26,377 bases of DNA from Methanobacteriota archaeon (lineage in GTDB: Archaea; Methanobacteriota; Methanobacteria; Methanobacteriales; Methanobacteriaceae), in assembly GCA_023436175.1 (NCBI GenBank), contig JAEZKE010000105.1, positions 1 through 26,377 on the forward strand, in the 5' to 3' direction. How positions within the stretch are numbered: the stretch's first letter is position 1; each line of letters begins with the position of its first letter. Both the position numbers and the translations under genes were made by a program. Shown here piece after piece: positions 23,324-26,377 of the stretch. The notes below the pieces were generated by a model that ran no database searches, was not told where the DNA came from, and was given only the letters and a program-made list of their open reading frames with translations.

Positions 23324-24484
23324 TCAATTGCTTTTCTCAAAAGTTGCAACAGTTTCTTTAAGGTACTTCCTTATTGGAAGTTTCTGTGTACATTTTTCCT
23401 CACATTCACCGCAGTCATCACAGATTGATGCATTTACATTTTTACCCTTTAAAAATGCATAACTTCCAGCTGTTTTTTCCATGTTTTGATAAATATAAAG
23501 ATCATTTAAAAGGTTTAGATTCATTGGAATATCTACTCCGTTGGGGCACGGCATGCAGTAGTTGCAGCCGGTGCAGCCGGCATGAATTCTTTCAGTGTAA
23601 GTATCTTTAACTTCTTGAATCAGATTTTTCTCATAATCAGTGAGGCTATTAGTTTGCCCACGTTCTGCAATCTCAATGTTTTCTATAACCTGTTCCATTG
23701 TGCTCATACCGCTTAAAACTACATTAACTTCGCTTTGATCCCAGAGGAAACGCAGGGCCCATTCTGCAGGGCTTTTTTTAGAGGGGGCATTGTTCCATAA
23801 AGCCTGAATATCAGGAGGAATGTTGTTTGTAAGACAGCCTCCTCGAAGCGGTTCCATGATTACAGTGCCTATGTTTCTGGCTGCTATGTATTCAAGTCCT
23901 TCTTTTCCTGCCTGAAAGTTTTCATCCATGTAATTGTACTGGATTTCAGCAAAACTCCAGTTGTAAGAATCCACAATTTCCTTGAAAAGCTCAATTTCAT
24001 CATGGAATGAAAAACCAGCATATTTTATCCTGCCATCTTCAAGTGCAGAGTCTAGAAACTCAAGGACATCAAGATCTTTTAATAGGGACCATGTATTCCT
24101 ACCAAGGCCGTGTAAAAGATAGAAATCTATCCTGTCAGTTTGGAGCCGCTTAAGCTGCATATCCAGGTAATAATTGAGATCTTCTTTCTTCTGGACATTC
24201 CAGCTGGGTAATTTGGTGGCCAGGTACACGTCATCCCTATAACCTTCTTTTAGAACATTTCCAACGAAAATCTCGCTCATACCGCCTTCAGTTGTAGCGA
24301 GGCCGTGGTATGGATAAGCAGTGTCAATATAATTTACCCCGTGATCTATGGCATAATGAAGCATTTCTTCTGCTAAAGGTTCATTTATTTTTTCAGGGTT
24401 GCCATCAATTATTGGAAATCTCATGCATCCAAAACCAAGTATTGATACCTGTTTGCCTGTTTTTCCAAAGGTTCTGTATAACAA
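23324..24484 (-). CDS. Aldo/keto reductase with C-terminal 4Fe-4S ferredoxin domain (copy 1)
   Basis: The 386-residue protein has an AKR barrel (about 1-275) with catalytic residues in NYIDTAYPYHG (D54, Y59), the Lys in LATKLPSW and His in FYLLHGLG. A ferredoxin-like tail follows with CTGCNYCMPCPNGVDIP and CDDCGECEEKCTQ, enough Cys for two 4Fe-4S clusters. This group probably couples reduction of a carbonyl to ferredoxin-type electron transfer; the substrate is unknown. The start codon is TTG, preceded by GGGGGAT at good spacing and giving LYRTFGKTG, where relatives begin. It is the second of a tandem pair; the other copy ends 108 bases upstream. Confidence 0.9.
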   Translation of the reverse strand: MLYRTFGKTGKQVSILGFGCMRFPIIDGNPEKINEPLAEEMLHYAIDHGVNYIDTAYPYHGLATTEGGMSEIFVGNVLKEGYRDDVYLATKLPSWNVQKKEDLNYYLDMQLKRLQTDRIDFYLLHGLGRNTWSLLKDLDVLEFLDSALEDGRIKYAGFSFHDEIELFKEIVDSYNWSFAEIQYNYMDENFQAGKEGLEYIAARNIGTVIMEPLRGGCLTNNIPPDIQALWNNAPSKKSPAEWALRFLWDQSEVNVVLSGMSTMEQVIENIEIAERGQTNSLTDYEKNLIQEVKDTYTERIHAGCTGCNYCMPCPNGVDIPMNLNLLNDLYIYQNMEKTAGSYAFLKGKNVNASICDDCGECEEKCTQKLPIRKYLKETVATFEKSN

Positions 24485-24592
24485 AAAAATAATCCCCCTA
24501 CGTTTTAAACTTACTTTAATTATTTTTTGTTTTGTTTTTATTATAATTTTATGTTGTAATTAAAAAAGTAGTGAAATAAGGACTATCCTATT

Positions 24593-25729
24593 TTAGTCCT
24601 TTTCAAAAGTGGCAACTGCTTCTTTAAGGTATTCCCTTATCTTGAGATTTTGTGTGCATTTTTCTTCGCATTCGCCACATTGATTACAAAAAGACGCACT
24701 CATTCTTTTAGTTATTAAAAATGAATAGTTTCCACAAGGTTTTTGCATGTTCTTATAGATGTAAGTGTCGTTTAATAAATTCAGGTTTAGAGGAATATCT
24801 ACTCCCTGGGGACACGGCATGCAGTAGTTGCAGCTTGTGCATCCTGCATGAACTCTTGCACTGTAAGCTTCCCTAACTTTCTCAATGAGATCTCTTTCTG
24901 TATCGGTGAGAACATTGGCATGACCCTTTTCTGCAGTATTTATATTTTCTATAACGTGCTCCATTGTGCTCATACCACTTAAAACTATATCAACTTCTGG
25001 TTGGTCCCATAAAAAGAGTAAGGCCCATTCTACAAGACTTCTTTTAACCGGAGCTTTATCCCACATTGCCTGAATATCTGAAGGAATATTGTTTGTAAGG
25101 CAGCTTCCCCTAAGTGGTTCCATAATTACAGTTCCCATTTTACCTGCTGCATAGTTAAGTCCAGCCCTTCCAGCCTGAAATTCCTGATCTATGTAATTGT
25201 ACTGGATCTGAGAAAAATCCCACTTGTAAGAATCCACAACTTCCTTAAAAAATTCGAGTTCATCGTGGAATGAAAAACCAACATGCCCTATCCTGCCGTC
25301 TTCAACTGCAGAGTCTAAGAACTCGAAAACATCTAGATTCATCAGATTTTCCCAAAAATTACTGTGAAGGCCGTGCAGAAGATAAAAATCTATCCTGTCT
25401 GTTTGAAGCTTTTGGAGCTGTTCATCTAAAAAGCTGTTAAAATCCTCCTTTTTCTGAACAAGCCAGCTGGGTAGTTTGGTGGAGAGATAAACTTGATCCC
25501 TGTAGCCGTCTTTCAGTGCATTTCCAACTGCAATTTCACTCATACCTTTATGGTAAGGATAAGCTGTATCAACGTAATTCACTCCGTGATCTATGGCGTA
25601 ATGAAGCATTTCTGTTGTGAGGGGTTCATTTATTTTCTCTGGCCTGTTATCAAGTATTGGAAGCCTCATGCATCCAAAACCAAGTATTGAAACTTTTTTT
25701 CCTGTTTTCCCGAAATTTCTGTATAACAA
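24593..25729 (-). CDS. Aldo/keto reductase with C-terminal 4Fe-4S ferredoxin domain (copy 2)
   Basis: The 378-residue protein has the same layout and high similarity to its neighbour from first to last residue. The AKR motif is NYVDTAYPYHKG and the Fe-S tail has CTSCNYCMPCPQGVDIP and CNQCGECEEKCTQ. It is eight residues shorter, mostly from a deletion in the segment after the catalytic Tyr (YPYHKGMSE against YPYHGLATTEGGMSE). It also starts at TTG, with GGAGG before it. The pair is a tandem gene duplication. The two copies have probably split substrate range or expression, which cannot be told from sequence. Confidence 0.9.
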   Translation of the reverse strand: MLYRNFGKTGKKVSILGFGCMRLPILDNRPEKINEPLTTEMLHYAIDHGVNYVDTAYPYHKGMSEIAVGNALKDGYRDQVYLSTKLPSWLVQKKEDFNSFLDEQLQKLQTDRIDFYLLHGLHSNFWENLMNLDVFEFLDSAVEDGRIGHVGFSFHDELEFFKEVVDSYKWDFSQIQYNYIDQEFQAGRAGLNYAAGKMGTVIMEPLRGSCLTNNIPSDIQAMWDKAPVKRSLVEWALLFLWDQPEVDIVLSGMSTMEHVIENINTAEKGHANVLTDTERDLIEKVREAYSARVHAGCTSCNYCMPCPQGVDIPLNLNLLNDTYIYKNMQKPCGNYSFLITKRMSASFCNQCGECEEKCTQNLKIREYLKEAVATFEKD

Positions 25730-25859
25730 GGGATATCCTCCGATAAAACTGATTTAAATTAATTAAAATTCATTTCTAAGTTACATGTAATGGGTTGAAT
25801 AAAATAGAATAAATTAATTTAAATAATTTAGTGTCCAAAATTATAGGCAAAATATTAAC

Positions 25860-26363
25860 TTATTTTCTATGAAATACTAAACCGCATCTGCATTCGCCGT
25901 GTAAAGGCGGTAGCATATTTAACTGTTCCATAGAATATTTTTTATCATCTTCATAGGCGCTTTTACATATTTCACATGCATTATCTTCAGATTTTGCGCT
26001 GAAGAATTTGTATCCTGCGCTGTAGTACTCGTACCAGTCAGCAAGGTTTTCAATCCTCTGTTTTTCGCTTATGGCTACTTTGGATGCATCATCATCTGTT
26101 AATCCTTTAGTTTTAAGTATCGAAGTTATTTGTTCTGCCGATTGACCTTCCAGCATGGCACTTATCATTATATGCATGATCCCTGTTCTTTTGGCTTCTG
26201 CTTCAGGAACATAGCTTAAATCATAAAGTTCTTCAATGGACGCGACAGCAGCAAGTAGTTCTACATGCCCTCCAAAGTGCACTCCGCCTGTTTCCTGACT
26301 TATAATGTCATTTATTTTTTTATTCATTGCTGTGATGACTCTGTGCAGTTGTTCAGCTTTCAT
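25860..26363 (-). CDS. Protein with phage Mu gpF-like C-terminus
   Basis: The 167-residue protein has a mostly helical N-terminal part (about 1-120) and a C-terminal metal-site-like motif: C130-x2-C133, then PPLHGECRC (H155, C158, C160). C-x2-C followed by PPLHxxCRC is the hallmark of the C-terminal end of phage Mu gpF-type head morphogenesis proteins, where it binds zinc in some members. No other phage gene is near, and the protein lacks the usual larger N-terminal region, so it may be a domesticated or distantly related protein. The upstream 14 bases to the window end show no clear ribosome binding site, so a start further upstream is possible. Confidence 0.6.
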   Translation of the reverse strand: MKAEQLHRVITAMNKKINDIISQETGGVHFGGHVELLAAVASIEELYDLSYVPEAEAKRTGIMHIMISAMLEGQSAEQITSILKTKGLTDDDASKVAISEKQRIENLADWYEYYSAGYKFFSAKSEDNACEICKSAYEDDKKYSMEQLNMLPPLHGECRCGLVFHRK

Positions 26364-26377
26364 GGATATACATTAAT

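Overview
The window looks like chromosomal DNA from a methanogenic archaeon of the order Methanobacteriales, most likely Methanobacterium or a close relative. The genus is an inference. The best evidence is a family-B DNA polymerase gene that stops just after polymerase motif C, the split form known from Methanothermobacter. An UppP-type undecaprenyl-diphosphatase, methanogen-type LeuC/LeuD proteins, a DUF2769-like Cys-rich protein, AT-rich spacers with TATA-like boxes and GGTGG/GAGG-type ribosome binding sites all agree with it. No phage, IS element, CRISPR array, rRNA or tRNA was seen.

Layout. 1-440 is an array of small hairpins. 589-3890 (+) holds larB, then an SsuABC/TauABC-type ABC importer. 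3891-4449 holds a 33-codon Cys-rich microprotein gene and a second hairpin cluster. 4450-6731 (+) encodes a nitroreductase and a large MOP-superfamily flippase. 6741-11786 (-) is a run of a QueG-like Fe-S protein, a GNAT, a methyltransferase, an ArgD-type aminotransferase and the split PolB large part. 12073-13196 has a Cys-rich protein (-) and a GNAT (+). 13399-17260 (+) is a regulator/transporter block: PadR regulator, HAAS-domain membrane protein, ArsR-like regulator, an 890-base gene-free stretch with a third hairpin cluster, then a MacB-type permease and ATPase. 17287-17402 is a candidate structured RNA in front of uppP (17430-18293). 18387-21535 (-) encodes a GNAT, an HD hydrolase, leuD and leuC, with a fourth small hairpin cluster. 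21609-23232 is a divergent pair: a MarR regulator and a membrane protein that seems to start at ATA. 23324-25729 (-) is a tandem pair of Fe-S aldo/keto reductases, both with TTG starts. A protein with a phage Mu gpF-like C-terminus closes the window.

The most unusual content is non-coding. Four intergenic clusters (1-440, 4218-4314, 15217-15536, 19567-19651) hold about twenty short perfect inverted repeats. Almost all have exactly three bases between their arms, although the arm sequences differ. Many continue, past one unpaired A on the 3' side (or its mirror image, a T on the 5' side), into a second short GC-rich clamp. Longer stems enclose groups of hairpins and some exclude one another. 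Geometry is kept while sequence changes, which suggests that the folded shape is what matters. I do not recognise this as a named repeat family. The RNA candidate before uppP, with a 14-bp closing stem and a possible pseudoknot, is a second non-coding target.

Several genes bear on the cell surface and transport (flippase, UppP, MacB-type exporter, importer). UppP regenerates the lipid carrier that pseudomurein precursors are thought to use. The flippase may act in the same area, but nothing in the sequence proves a link.
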